Below are positions 1 through 8,541 of a stretch of DNA of 64,000 nucleotides, in pieces; position 1 is the first letter of the stretch; every line of letters begins with the position of its first letter. A program made the translations under genes and the position numbers. Origin of the DNA: Methanocella sp. (GTDB lineage Archaea > Halobacteriota > Methanocellia > Methanocellales > Methanocellaceae); the NCBI RefSeq assembly GCF_035506375.1, contig NZ_DATJPM010000080.1, forward strand, positions 1 to 64,000. Direction: 5' to 3'. Below the pieces are notes generated by a model. The model was given only the letters and a program-made list of their open reading frames with translations. It was not told the DNA's origin and did no database searches.

Positions 1-130
1 GGTGGTTTTGGCGGCCAAAGCGGCGGGGCACACCCGGTCCCATACCGAACCCGGAAGTTAAGCCCGCCCACGTTCCAGCCAGTACTGAGGTACGCGAGTC
101 CCCGGGAAAACCGGAACGCCGCCAACCACC
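1..130 (+). rRNA. rrf: 5S ribosomal RNA
   Basis: The first 130 bases read as a 5S rRNA. The terminal helix is visible as GGTGGTT at 1-7 pairing with AACCACC at 124-130. The interior carries the conserved CCATACCGAACCCGGAAGTTAAG-type loop region (about 40-62), and the GTACTGAGGTACGC-like helix IV/V lies near 82-96. The length is typical for archaeal 5S. No other rRNA is in the window, so any 23S gene would lie to the left. The stretch after it (131-345) is AT-rich with T-runs that could terminate transcription. Confidence 0.95.
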
Positions 131-345
131 CACCAAGACACACGCCAATTTAACACTCTTCTAATAACATTTTACTTTACGATCATAACTGGCATATCCG
201 CTCTTTCTATAACCACTGCGATGCTAATAACATAAAAAATAAGCTTTATATTTTTATTCACGGCGTTTAACATATAAATTAACGGATTATATTCCAAACA
301 AATACTAGTATAGCATAATCCGGTTAAATATTTGGGTGATATATT

Positions 346-1095
346 GTGAATCGAATTATAGGCATATGCTTATGCGTCGCATTAATGCTCATTTTTACCT
401 TGTGGCCGGCCGTCCTGCCGGCTTTATCTGCGGCAAGCGATGGCTGCGTCATCACCGGCACCGTTTCGATCAACGGCGTGGGGTCAGCCAATATAACTGT
501 GTCTGATGCGTACACGGGCAAGAGCACGACCTCGACGGCTAACGGCTTTTACTACCTCCTGGTGCCCGCCGGCATCACCACGCATGTCACCGCCTCGTAT
601 CACGGCTATTCGAAATCGTCGGATTCCTTTGATACGAGCTATGGCATGACGACAATCAACCTCGATATCACAATGCCGGTCGCTACGGCCACGCCTACAC
701 CCACTCCAACTCCCACCCCCACGGCTTCGCCGACTGTCACGCCCTCTCCGACGGCTTCGCCGACGCCTACTGCATCGCCTACTGCATCGCCTACTGCATC
801 GCCGACAGTAACGCCCACGGTGGCGCCGACCGCAAAACCAGCCTCCTCCGGCCAGGGCACTGCAGCTACCCTCATAGCGACGCCTGCGCCCACCCTGGCT
901 GCGACGCCGATCCCGTCTCCGACAGCCGGGAGCACTATCAATTATTCCAGGTATGTCATGGATACGCCCACGCCCACTCCGCCCGCGGGCCCCACGCCCG
1001 CCGGGACGATGACCAGGCTGCCCGGGTTCGCCCTGCCCCTCGCCCTCGCCTCGGTAATAATAGCCGCGATGCTTGTCCGAAGGAAGGGCCGGTAA
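346..1095 (+). CDS. Surface protein with signal peptide, carboxypeptidase-regulatory-like domain, Pro/Thr linker and PGF-type C-terminal anchor
   Basis: This 249-residue protein is built for export. A hydrophobic signal peptide covers about residues 1-29. A beta-sandwich of the carboxypeptidase regulatory-like type (ITGTVSINGVGSANITVSD...) follows at about 34-108, then a Thr/Pro/Ser-rich linker at about 112-215. The tail has LPGF at 225-228, a hydrophobic helix and a basic end (RRKGR). That tripartite tail matches the archaeal PGF-CTERM sorting signal processed by archaeosortase, so the mature protein is probably lipid-anchored outside the cell. The GTG start at 346 is supported by a GGTGAT Shine-Dalgarno at 335-340. 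The substrate and role are unknown. It resembles the protein at 42839-43672 in design but has one domain instead of two. Confidence 0.8.
   Translation: MNRIIGICLCVALMLIFTLWPAVLPALSAASDGCVITGTVSINGVGSANITVSDAYTGKSTTSTANGFYYLLVPAGITTHVTASYHGYSKSSDSFDTSYGMTTINLDITMPVATATPTPTPTPTPTASPTVTPSPTASPTPTASPTASPTASPTVTPTVAPTAKPASSGQGTAATLIATPAPTLAATPIPSPTAGSTINYSRYVMDTPTPTPPAGPTPAGTMTRLPGFALPLALASVIIAAMLVRRKGR
765..800 (+). repeat. Three perfect 12-base tandem repeats in the linker of the surface protein
   Basis: The unit GCCTACTGCATC occurs three times head to tail at 765-776, 777-788 and 789-800. Each unit encodes one Pro-Thr-Ala-Ser turn of the linker, and the frame is kept whatever the copy number. 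Less regular ACGCC/CTCC-type repeats surround it. Confidence 0.9.
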
Positions 1096-1103
1096 ACCCT
1101 TTT

Positions 1104-1130
1104 GCCGGGCCATGGGCCCGGCACTCTTTT
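1104..1130 (+). terminator. Hairpin plus T-run after the surface protein gene
   Basis: An 8-base perfect stem (GCCGGGCC at 1104-1111, GGCCCGGC at 1115-1122) with a 3-base loop is followed by ACTCTTTT. It begins 8 bases after the stop codon. Its position and T-rich tail suggest transcription termination, although archaeal terminators depend mainly on the T-run. Confidence 0.6.
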
Positions 1131-1175
1131 AATCGCAAACTTCTTATCGAATCCTCTTGATTATGTTCATAGGCT

Positions 1176-1649
1176 ATGGATCTTAACGATATTACCAAAG
1201 AGCTCGATAAGGCCGTCGTGCCGGGACGATTACCGGAGCGTAAGCCCGACTTAGGCGTCAGGCGGGGCCATATGAAGGCCTATTCACTGAAGCTCATCGC
1301 GTTCGCGCTGCTCGCCATCGTCGCCGGGTTTGGCTTTCTGGTCATCTCGCATTATAGGTCCCTTCTCATGATGCTCATCGTCCTGGCGTACTTCGGCCTG
1401 GGCGTTTACCTGGCCTTAAAGCTCTTTACCCTGACGTATAATGGCTGGCTCTATACGCTCCTGCTCTCGGCGGCCGGCGTGTTCATGCCGGCCCTGGCCC
1501 TTATCAGCCGGGGCTTTTCGAACTCGACGTTTACGCTGGGCGCGCTGGCCATAATCGCCATATCGCTGCTCTCGGCAATTATACTGTTGTGGGCAAAGGA
1601 CCTGTTCGGGATAAAAAGCTACAGGGAAATCTTCGTCCCGTACAAATAA
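1176..1649 (+). CDS. Small four-helix membrane protein, unknown function
   Basis: This is a 157-residue protein with a charged, soluble N-terminus (about residues 1-33) and four hydrophobic segments at about 37-57, 61-82, 90-109 and 118-139. It ends with a short basic tail. I do not recognise a family and see no catalytic motif. The ATG at 1176 is the first start in the frame. The gene stands alone between the terminator-like hairpin upstream and the convergent gatE gene, whose stop lies only 12 bases away. Codon use and GC content match the neighbouring genes, which supports a real gene. Confidence 0.65.
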   Translation: MDLNDITKELDKAVVPGRLPERKPDLGVRRGHMKAYSLKLIAFALLAIVAGFGFLVISHYRSLLMMLIVLAYFGLGVYLALKLFTLTYNGWLYTLLLSAAGVFMPALALISRGFSNSTFTLGALAIIAISLLSAIILLWAKDLFGIKSYREIFVPYK

Positions 1650-1661
1650 AAAAGAGAGAGC

Positions 1662-3548
1662 CTATTTCTTAAGCTCCACCTGTATCTCTTCCCGAAGAAT
1701 TTTACTGATGAGCTTGCCATCCGCTTTGCCCCGGAGCTTTGCCATGACGGGGCCCATGAGGCCGCCCTGGGATGCCTCGCCTTTTTCCTTGACGAAGTCT
1801 TTTCTTGATTGGACTATTTCCTTGATTGTCCTGCGGATGTCTTCCTCGCCGACGCCGCCCAGCCCCAGCCTTCCCAGGGCCTCGTCGATGCTCACGCCGC
1901 GGGCCATTTCGGCGAGCACCTGCGGTATGGCCTCCTTGGCGATACGTCCCTCGGATACGTACCTGAAGAGCTGCATGTAATGGTCTTCAGTGAGGTTTTC
2001 AACGGGTACGCCATCGCGCCTGAGCTCCACAGTCGTGCCCAGCATGGTGCGGGCCACGAGCGTCGGGTTGCCGCACGCCTTTGCGACGTCCTCGAACCCG
2101 TAGCCCTGGGCCGAATAGGCGATGCCGCCGGCCAGCTCATCGTTGAGGCCGTAATCCTTAATGAGCCGGGCCTTCTTTTCCGGCAGCGTCTCGGGCAGCT
2201 CATTCCCGAGCTTCTCGATGTGGTAGGGAGTGACATCTACCGGGGGCACGTCCGTCTCCGGGTACATGCGGGCCCTGCCTGGGAGCGGCCTCATGTATTC
2301 CGTGCTTCCGGTAGGCAGGGCTCCCCTGGTCTCCTCAGGTATGCCCTTCAGCGCCTCCGAGGCCCTAATCTTAACGGCGTCCATGGCGCGCATCGACTTC
2401 TCCTTCGTGTCGGCCACCATGACGAAAGCGTCCTGCGGGCCAAGCGAGAGCTTTCGGGCGATGGCGTCTGTTTCGGCCTGCGTTATGCCGTAGTTCGGGA
2501 GCTCGTCGATGTGGAAGATGCCTCCCACGCCGGCGGCCCTCTTGGCGCGGTCCGAGAGCTCCGACCCGAGGCGGCGGCCTGGCTGTATCTCCCTGCCGAC
2601 CAGGCCACGGAATCCAGAAAGCCTGACGGCAAGAGCGATCCCTCCAGAGGACAGCGCCTTCTTAACGACCTTCGAGGCCGTGTCCGCCAGGGCGTCGGTG
2701 ATGTCGAATATTTCACCGTCGACGCTGGCTTCGCGGGCGAGCAGCTCGTCCCTGATATCGAGCAGGCTGACCTGCCTCAGCGCCTCGCTTTCGACGGCCT
2801 GCTCTACCAGATCTAGTGTTTGAACGCCCTTGATCTCGACCCTGGCGCCTCTTGCGATGGAGACGTTCACGTCCTGCCGTATGGTGCCCAGGCCCCGCTT
2901 GACCTCGGGCAGCGACCTCAGCAACGTGCCGATGTACAGGGCCACTTCCCGGGCCTGCGCCGGCGTGTGAATATCCGGGGCCGTAGCGATCTCGACGAGC
3001 GGTATGCCCAGCCTGTCCAGCGAATAGGTAATGGTATCGGCCTTCGCCTCCACTTTCGAGGCGGCGTCCTCCTCCAGGCAGAGCGTGTCTACCCCGACCC
3101 GGCCCGAGGCGGTCTCCAGGTACCCGCCCGAGGCCACGAAGCACGTCCTCTGGAAGCCGGTCGTGTTCGAGCCGTCCACCACGATCTTTCGCATGGTGAA
3201 GACCTCGTCCACGGGCCTCATGTTCAGCATCAGCGAGGCCTTGAGGGCAACGTCCAGCGCCTCCTTGTTCAGCGGCCGGGGCGGCTCCTCGTCGTTCTCG
3301 ATGAGGCACGTGGTGTCGTAGGCCTTATACAGGAACTTTTTCCGGGCCATGGCCTGCTCCGCGGCTGCCCGGTCAACCTCGCCCAGCTCGCTCTCTCTCG
3401 CCCTCAGGTACCTGAAAAACTCGAAGTTCGACTCCTTCACGTCCCTGTCCATGGGGGGGCAGCAACAATACAGCTTATGCGCGGTGGCCAGTTGCTGGTG
3501 AATCTCCAGGCCGGCCTTCAGGCCCAGCTTTGCATAGTCGAGGCTCAT
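1662..3548 (-). CDS. gatE: Glutamyl-tRNA(Gln) amidotransferase subunit E
   Basis: GatE is the tRNA-binding kinase subunit of the archaeal GatDE amidotransferase. It activates Glu on misacylated Glu-tRNA(Gln) and uses ammonia from GatD to make Gln-tRNA(Gln). The 628-residue length is normal. The GatB-like catalytic core (YAKLGLKAGLEIHQQL at the N-terminus, then LIENDEEPPRPLN and EIATAPDIHTPAQA) is followed by the AspRS-like GAD insertion found only in GatE (about 270-400, with IQPGRRLGSELSDRA). A helical YqeY-like tRNA-binding tail completes the protein. The ATG overlaps the gatD stop by four bases and is preceded by GGAGGT 7 bases upstream, so the two subunits are translationally coupled. Confidence 0.97.
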   Translation of the reverse strand: MSLDYAKLGLKAGLEIHQQLATAHKLYCCCPPMDRDVKESNFEFFRYLRARESELGEVDRAAAEQAMARKKFLYKAYDTTCLIENDEEPPRPLNKEALDVALKASLMLNMRPVDEVFTMRKIVVDGSNTTGFQRTCFVASGGYLETASGRVGVDTLCLEEDAASKVEAKADTITYSLDRLGIPLVEIATAPDIHTPAQAREVALYIGTLLRSLPEVKRGLGTIRQDVNVSIARGARVEIKGVQTLDLVEQAVESEALRQVSLLDIRDELLAREASVDGEIFDITDALADTASKVVKKALSSGGIALAVRLSGFRGLVGREIQPGRRLGSELSDRAKRAAGVGGIFHIDELPNYGITQAETDAIARKLSLGPQDAFVMVADTKEKSMRAMDAVKIRASEALKGIPEETRGALPTGSTEYMRPLPGRARMYPETDVPPVDVTPYHIEKLGNELPETLPEKKARLIKDYGLNDELAGGIAYSAQGYGFEDVAKACGNPTLVARTMLGTTVELRRDGVPVENLTEDHYMQLFRYVSEGRIAKEAIPQVLAEMARGVSIDEALGRLGLGGVGEEDIRRTIKEIVQSRKDFVKEKGEASQGGLMGPVMAKLRGKADGKLISKILREEIQVELKK

Positions 3549-4789
3549 AAGGTGGACCTCCAGTGGATCTCGCCCGCATAGTCCTTATGCATGATATCTT
3601 TCAATTCATCGGCATCCTTCGCCCTGCCCAGGGCCCACATGAGCTTCACCAGCACCGTTTCGGGCAGCATGTCCTCGCCCTCGATGACGCCCGCGTTCAG
3701 CAGGTCGATGCCCGTGGAGTAGACTCGGTCGCAGATACGGCCGTTGATGCACTGGGACGTCATCACGACGGCCATGCCCGCATCTATAGCCTTTTTGAGG
3801 GTCGAAATCCAGGCAGTGCTCACGTGGCCGAGCCCGGTGCCTTCCAGAACGATGCCCCGGTATCCCTTCTCACGATAATAGTCGATAATCTCCGGGGACA
3901 TGCCCGGGTAGAACTTGACGAGGGCGCACTTCGTCTCCATTTTATCCATTAGCGCAAGTTCCTGCTCGCCGCGCTTCGGGTAGCCCGTTATGGGCGTGAT
4001 ATTCCTGGTGGCGTAGTCCACTCTTGCGATGGGCGGCACGTTCACGCTCTGGAACGCCGTCCTCATGGACGTATGGAGCTTCCGGACCTTGGTGCCCCGG
4101 TGAACATAGCAAAAGTCGTCCGACGTCTCGCCGTGCATGACGACCGTCACCCCGGCAATGTCGGACGTGGCTACCGCCGCGGCGCAGATCATGTTCATTG
4201 CGTTGTCGCTCGAGGGCCGGTCCGAGGACCGCTGTGCTCCGACGAGCACGATGGGGACGGGCGACCGGACCATGAACGAGAGGGCCGCGGCCGTGTAGCT
4301 CAGCGTGTCCGTCCCGTGCGTGACTATTATCCCATCCGCGCCGTTCCTTATTTCCTCGTGGCAGGCCCGGGCGAGGTTCTGCCATACTGGGGCGTCCATG
4401 TCCTCGCTGAAGATCATGCTCAGCACGTGGCCGTTGAAGTTCGCCATGTCCGTGAGCTCGGGTATGGCGTCTAATATATCGTCCGCCGTGAACTGGCTCG
4501 ACACGGCGCCCGTGCGATAATCGACACGGCTGGCGATGGTGCCGCCCGTGGATAAGATGGATATGTTAGGCAGCCCCGGGTTGCGGGGATGCGTTTTCCT
4601 CGCGGGCTTCGGTGGCTGCTGGGAGCGTTCCGCGAGGGTCACGTCGGCCCCGTCCAGGGACAGGCCCACGTTGTAGCCGCTCTTCAGCTTCAGCACGATC
4701 TTGTCGCTACGAGAGGGCATTACGATGCCGTTGTATTCTCTTCCGTCCTTGACGACCTTTACGAGGTCGCCCTCTGCGTATTCAGCCAT
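3545..4789 (-). CDS. gatD: Glutamyl-tRNA(Gln) amidotransferase subunit D
   Basis: GatD is the amidase subunit that hydrolyses glutamine and supplies ammonia to GatE. It is an L-asparaginase-type enzyme, 414 residues here. An N-terminal Tudor-like barrel (about 1-55) is followed by the asparaginase fold. The nucleophile motif TGGTIAS is at 81-87, and a second catalytic motif, THGTDTLSYTA, follows. The barrel and the gatE partner distinguish it from a free asparaginase. The gene sits between argH and gatE on the minus strand. The argH stop codon lies in its leader (GGGGTAA, which could also serve as ribosome-binding sequence), so argH-gatD-gatE is probably one transcript. Confidence 0.96.
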   Translation of the reverse strand: MAEYAEGDLVKVVKDGREYNGIVMPSRSDKIVLKLKSGYNVGLSLDGADVTLAERSQQPPKPARKTHPRNPGLPNISILSTGGTIASRVDYRTGAVSSQFTADDILDAIPELTDMANFNGHVLSMIFSEDMDAPVWQNLARACHEEIRNGADGIIVTHGTDTLSYTAAALSFMVRSPVPIVLVGAQRSSDRPSSDNAMNMICAAAVATSDIAGVTVVMHGETSDDFCYVHRGTKVRKLHTSMRTAFQSVNVPPIARVDYATRNITPITGYPKRGEQELALMDKMETKCALVKFYPGMSPEIIDYYREKGYRGIVLEGTGLGHVSTAWISTLKKAIDAGMAVVMTSQCINGRICDRVYSTGIDLLNAGVIEGEDMLPETVLVKLMWALGRAKDADELKDIMHKDYAGEIHWRSTL

Positions 4790-4793
4790 GATA

Positions 4794-6281
4794 TTACCCC
4801 TTAATGATCGCTTCCACGGCTTTCGCCAGCTCGCCCTGAGCCTTCTCCTGCTTTTTACCCAGGTCCGAAGCCGCCTTTTCGTCTGTCTTCAGGCGCTCTT
4901 TTTCCGCGGCGATCTTTTTAGTGACGGTCTCCTTCGCAGGGCCCCCGAGGACGCTGCGGCGCTGCACGTTCTTCATGGGGTCCTTTGCCTCTTCAAGCGC
5001 TTTCTCGGTCAGCCCCATCGTGCTCAGCTTCTTCCCGATCATGTCCATCGAGGCCTGGTCGACGTCCTGCAGGGATGGGTTACCGTCGCCGCGGGCCAGC
5101 CGGCCTACGATGCCGTGGGCCGTCCTGAACGGCAGCCCCGTGGAGCGCACGATAGTGTCGGCGATCTCCGTCGCCGTAGTAAAGCCCATTGTGCTCTTCC
5201 GGGCCATCTCTTTCTTATTAATTTTAAGCGTGCTCACCGCTCCGGCCATGATGCGCACGGAGGAGCGGCTGATCTCGAATGAGCGTAATAGCTGCGGGGT
5301 GACTTCCTGCAGGTCGCTATTATAGCTGTATGGCAGCCCCTTTACGATGGTGAACGCCGCGACCATGTGGCCGATGACCGTGCCCGTGCGGCCCCTTATT
5401 AATTCGAGGATGTCCGGGTTCTTCTTCTGGGGCATGATGCTGCTCGTGGAGGCGTACGCGTCATCCAGCTCCACGAACCCGAACTCGGGGGTGCCCCACA
5501 GGACAAGCTCGTCCGCCAGCCGGCTTAGATCCGTCTCTAAAATGGCGATGGCGCTGATCGTGGTTAGAATGAAGTCCCTTGAGGAAACGCCGTCCATGGA
5601 GTTATCCATTGGCCGGTCGAAGCCGAGCAGCTTTGTCGTGTATTCCCTGTCCAGCGGGTAGCCCGTGGAGGCGAACGCGGCGCTGCCCAGGGGGTTGATG
5701 TTGATGAACCTATACGCGTCGATAAGCCTTTCGAAGTCCCTGTCGAAGGCGGAGGCATGTGCCATTAGTTGATGCGCCAGCGTGGTCGGCTGCGCATGCT
5801 GGAGGTGCGTGAAGCCCGGCATGACCGTGGCTACGTTGCCGGTGGCCAGCGAAACGAGGGCCTTTCGTAACTCTAAAAGATCGGCCATGAGGCCCAGGAG
5901 CTCTTTTCGCGCGGATATGCGGACGCAGGTGATGACCTCGTCGTTCCGGGAGCGCCCGGAGTGCATGCGCCCGCCGACGTCCTCGCCGGCGGACCTGATG
6001 AGGTTCGACTCGATGGCCATGTGGACGTCCTCGAACGCCTGAATATCAATAGCGTCGACCCCCGCCTTCTCGATCTTGCCCAGCGCCTTCAGTATGGCGG
6101 CGGCATCCTTTTTGACGATGACCCCCTGCTTCGCAAGCATGGCCGTGTGGGCCTCATCGACCATGATGTCCGAGGGGAATATCCACCGGTCCGCCTGGAG
6201 GGACGAAGTGAACGCGTTGATCTCCTCGCTCTTGGCGGCAGAAAGCCTGCCCCTGCGCAGTATGTCCTCATTGTTCTTCAT
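4794..6281 (-). CDS. argH: Argininosuccinate lyase
   Basis: ArgH cleaves argininosuccinate to arginine and fumarate, the last step of arginine synthesis. The fumarase/aspartase superfamily signature is clear ([20 protein letters not shown], about residues 275-295), as are [22 protein letters not shown] and [19 protein letters not shown]. At 495 residues it is about 30 longer than usual. The excess is a Lys/Glu/Ala-rich C-terminal helix after the family core (about 445-495) that looks like a coiled coil of unknown purpose. It is the first gene of a likely argH-gatD-gatE operon and is divergent from the radical SAM gene at 6379. Confidence 0.95.
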   Translation of the reverse strand: MKNNEDILRRGRLSAAKSEEINAFTSSLQADRWIFPSDIMVDEAHTAMLAKQGVIVKKDAAAILKALGKIEKAGVDAIDIQAFEDVHMAIESNLIRSAGEDVGGRMHSGRSRNDEVITCVRISARKELLGLMADLLELRKALVSLATGNVATVMPGFTHLQHAQPTTLAHQLMAHASAFDRDFERLIDAYRFININPLGSAAFASTGYPLDREYTTKLLGFDRPMDNSMDGVSSRDFILTTISAIAILETDLSRLADELVLWGTPEFGFVELDDAYASTSSIMPQKKNPDILELIRGRTGTVIGHMVAAFTIVKGLPYSYNSDLQEVTPQLLRSFEISRSSVRIMAGAVSTLKINKKEMARKSTMGFTTATEIADTIVRSTGLPFRTAHGIVGRLARGDGNPSLQDVDQASMDMIGKKLSTMGLTEKALEEAKDPMKNVQRRSVLGGPAKETVTKKIAAEKERLKTDEKAASDLGKKQEKAQGELAKAVEAIIKG

Positions 6282-6378
6282 CCGATACGCCTCTGCGACG
6301 CAAATACTTCTAACGTCATCCTATATCATTGTTTATGCGAGAAAATGTTTTTCTGTCTTGAGGCCGCATGGTCTATCG

Positions 6379-7548
6379 ATGGCGGTCTTTTCAGAGGTCT
6401 ACGACGAGGACAACGATAAGGTGTTCGTGATACGCGGCACCATCGAAGTGCGTATCCCTAAAAATTTTTACTCTCAGCTAAAAAGAAAATACTCGGACGA
6501 AGAGATCGTGTCCATGCAGGAGCCTAAAATCTTAAGGCACCACCACACGAAGCGGGAGCTCGTCTATGTGACGAAGGAATCGGGATTACCATTAATCGGC
6601 CACACGGCTTTCGGTTTGATCGACCGGGGCACGAACCTGATACAGGTCCGGCCCGTGTCCGGCTGCAACCTGAACTGTATCTTCTGCAGCGTCGACGAGG
6701 GCGTGAGCAAGAGCCGGAAGGCCGATTTCATCGTCGATACGGACTACCTGGTGGAGGAGTTCGCGAAGCTGGCCGCGCTCAAAGGCGATGACGTGGAGGC
6801 GCACATCGACGGCCAGGGCGAGCCGTTCATATACCCGTACATGACGGAGCTGCTGGAAAAGCTGCGGAAGGTGCCGCAGGTGAAGGTCATATCGGCGCAG
6901 ACAAACGGCATGCTCCTCGGCGCGGAAAAAATAACGGAGTGGGAGGGACTGCTCGACCGCATTAACCTGTCAATATCGTCGCTGGACAGCCGCCGGTCTC
7001 GCGTGCTGGCCGGCACCAATTTATACGACGTGGAGCACGTCAAGGACGTCGCAAGGGCTATCGCAGCCAGCCAGATCGACCTGCTCCTGGCGCCGGTGTG
7101 GGTGCCGGGATTCAACGACGAGGACATTCCTAAATTAATCGAGTTCGGCCTGGAGATCGGCGCCGGCAAGCGATGGCCGGGCTTCGGCATCCAGAACTAC
7201 GTCCGGTACCAGTTCGGCAAAAAGGTCAAAGGCAAGCCCATGAAGTTCGCGGAATTCTTCAGGCGCCTCGAGGAATACGAAAGCCAGTACGGACTGCGGC
7301 TTAAGCTGACGCCCGCCGACTTCAACATCCACAAGGCCCCCGCGCTTCCGAAGGCCTTCAAGAAGGGAGAGCGTCTCAGGCTTGAGCTCGTGGCTCCGGG
7401 CCGGGTGTTCGGCGAGATGCTCGCCGTCGACCGGGGCTGCGTCATCGGCGTCCTGACGGACAGGCCAGTCGGCTCGACGGTATTCGCCGAGGTCACGCGG
7501 ACCACCGATAACGTATATGTGGCCGTGACCTCCGAGTCTAGGCGGTAA
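6379..7548 (+). CDS. Radical SAM protein with C-terminal TRAM-like domain (COG2100-like)
   Basis: This is a 389-residue radical SAM enzyme. The [4Fe-4S] motif is C96-x3-C100-x2-C103 (SGCNLNCIFCS). It is followed by a GQGEP segment that matches the usual glycine-rich SAM-binding strand (AHIDGQGEPFIYP). The last roughly 60 residues (LRLELVAPGRVFGEMLAVDRG...VFAEVTRTTDNVYVA) look like a TRAM-type beta barrel, an RNA-binding module in MiaB-type tRNA enzymes. The family is widespread in methanogens but the reaction is unknown to me. The open frame extends upstream through argH, but similarity to a real N-terminus begins at MAVFSEVYDED, so ATG 6379 is chosen. The 3' end overlaps the convergent kinase-like gene by 11 bases. 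Confidence 0.8.
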   Translation: MAVFSEVYDEDNDKVFVIRGTIEVRIPKNFYSQLKRKYSDEEIVSMQEPKILRHHHTKRELVYVTKESGLPLIGHTAFGLIDRGTNLIQVRPVSGCNLNCIFCSVDEGVSKSRKADFIVDTDYLVEEFAKLAALKGDDVEAHIDGQGEPFIYPYMTELLEKLRKVPQVKVISAQTNGMLLGAEKITEWEGLLDRINLSISSLDSRRSRVLAGTNLYDVEHVKDVARAIAASQIDLLLAPVWVPGFNDEDIPKLIEFGLEIGAGKRWPGFGIQNYVRYQFGKKVKGKPMKFAEFFRRLEEYESQYGLRLKLTPADFNIHKAPALPKAFKKGERLRLELVAPGRVFGEMLAVDRGCVIGVLTDRPVGSTVFAEVTRTTDNVYVAVTSESRR

Positions 7549-8539
7549 TGTTCTGCTTCAGCTTTTTTATCCTGTCCTCGCTCAGTTCCAGGTCGCTCTT
7601 GTAGAGCGCCATGTCGATCATGCCCGCCGCCCTTTCGAGGTCGGATGCCGAGTAGTACTGCCTCGCCCGGGCCAGCACCGCTTCCGCCGGCGCCCGGTCC
7701 GCTAAAGCGCAGAGCAGGCACGCCAGGTCGAAGGCCGCGGCCTCTTCCGCGCCGCTGCGGTCGATCTTGAGGCAGTCGAACACGTAGACCGCGCTGCCCG
7801 AGAGCATGAAGTTATCCATCTTCACGTCCCCGTGGAAGATGCCGTTCTCCCGCATCTTCCTTAGAATAATGAACAGCCGGTCCATGATCTCGTCGTTAAT
7901 GGTGACTTTCGAGAGCGGCGTCCCCTCGATGAACTGCATGACGAGCATGTAATCATCGGCGCCCAGATTGTGCAAGCCGTAGACCTTCGGGGCGTTCACG
8001 GAAGCATCTCTCAGCCTTTCCAGGCAGCGCTTCTCGTACTCGCCCATCTCCCGGCCGCAGTGGTACTCGTCGAACCGGAGGTCCACGCCCTCGGCGATGA
8101 CGCCCATCTTCCGCATCAGCGTCATGTACCGGTGCTTGACGGCGCTACGCTCGTTCATGATCTTCGCCAGGTACTTGACTTCGGTATGCGTTTTCTTGTC
8201 GATGCCCCGGACGATGCAGGGTATGGAGAGCCAGTACGAGCCTCCGGCCAGCTTTATTTTCAGCTTTTTCATGCCGTACTCCTTCTTGAAAACGTGCCGC
8301 ATCCGGGCCTTCCGAATGAAGTTCAGCCGGTCCCGGGAGACTGCATGCATCATCCCGACGAACGTCCGGCGGAGCCGGGTGCCCAGGACGTGGTCGACGC
8401 CGCTCGCGCCGATGTAGAAGAGCGTGATGAGGAGCACCAGCACGGCTTCCACGACGAAGTTATTCAGCAGGGCACGGGCCGCCCTCTCCAGGATGCCCGG
8501 CGCCCGGTAGTATCGATATTCTGCCCGTCCGGCGCTCAT
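7538..8539 (-). CDS. Membrane-anchored protein kinase-like protein
   Basis: This 333-residue protein has a hydrophobic segment at about 26-46 and a C-terminal small-molecule/protein kinase-like fold. The catalytic loop reads HGDVKMDN (236-243), which is the HxDxxxxN pattern of RIO, Bud32 and lipopolysaccharide kinases. A metal-binding Asp follows in VYVFDCLKIDR, where the usual DFG is replaced by DC. Candidate ATP-anchoring lysines are in VKYLAKIM (121-128). The substrate is unknown. Two starts are possible. ATG 8545 would overlap the ilvD stop as ATGA, but GGTGAG lies directly against it, whereas the same GGTGAG is 6 bases from ATG 8539, so 8539 is preferred. It is probably co-transcribed with ilvD. 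Confidence 0.75.
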   Translation of the reverse strand: MSAGRAEYRYYRAPGILERAARALLNNFVVEAVLVLLITLFYIGASGVDHVLGTRLRRTFVGMMHAVSRDRLNFIRKARMRHVFKKEYGMKKLKIKLAGGSYWLSIPCIVRGIDKKTHTEVKYLAKIMNERSAVKHRYMTLMRKMGVIAEGVDLRFDEYHCGREMGEYEKRCLERLRDASVNAPKVYGLHNLGADDYMLVMQFIEGTPLSKVTINDEIMDRLFIILRKMRENGIFHGDVKMDNFMLSGSAVYVFDCLKIDRSGAEEAAAFDLACLLCALADRAPAEAVLARARQYYSASDLERAAGMIDMALYKSDLELSEDRIKKLKQNITA

Positions 8540-8541
8540 GG

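Noticed and set aside
484..1113. 209-codon minus-strand frame rich in Arg and Gly
   Set aside because: Antisense to the Thr/Pro linker of the surface protein. The composition is explained by the repeats.
1809..2816. Plus-strand frame of 335 codons over gatE
   Set aside because: Shadow of gatE. The translated product has no family features, while the minus strand encodes a full GatE.
6076..6378. Upstream extension of the radical SAM frame
   Set aside because: It runs antisense through argH and carries no similarity. The family N-terminus begins at 6379.
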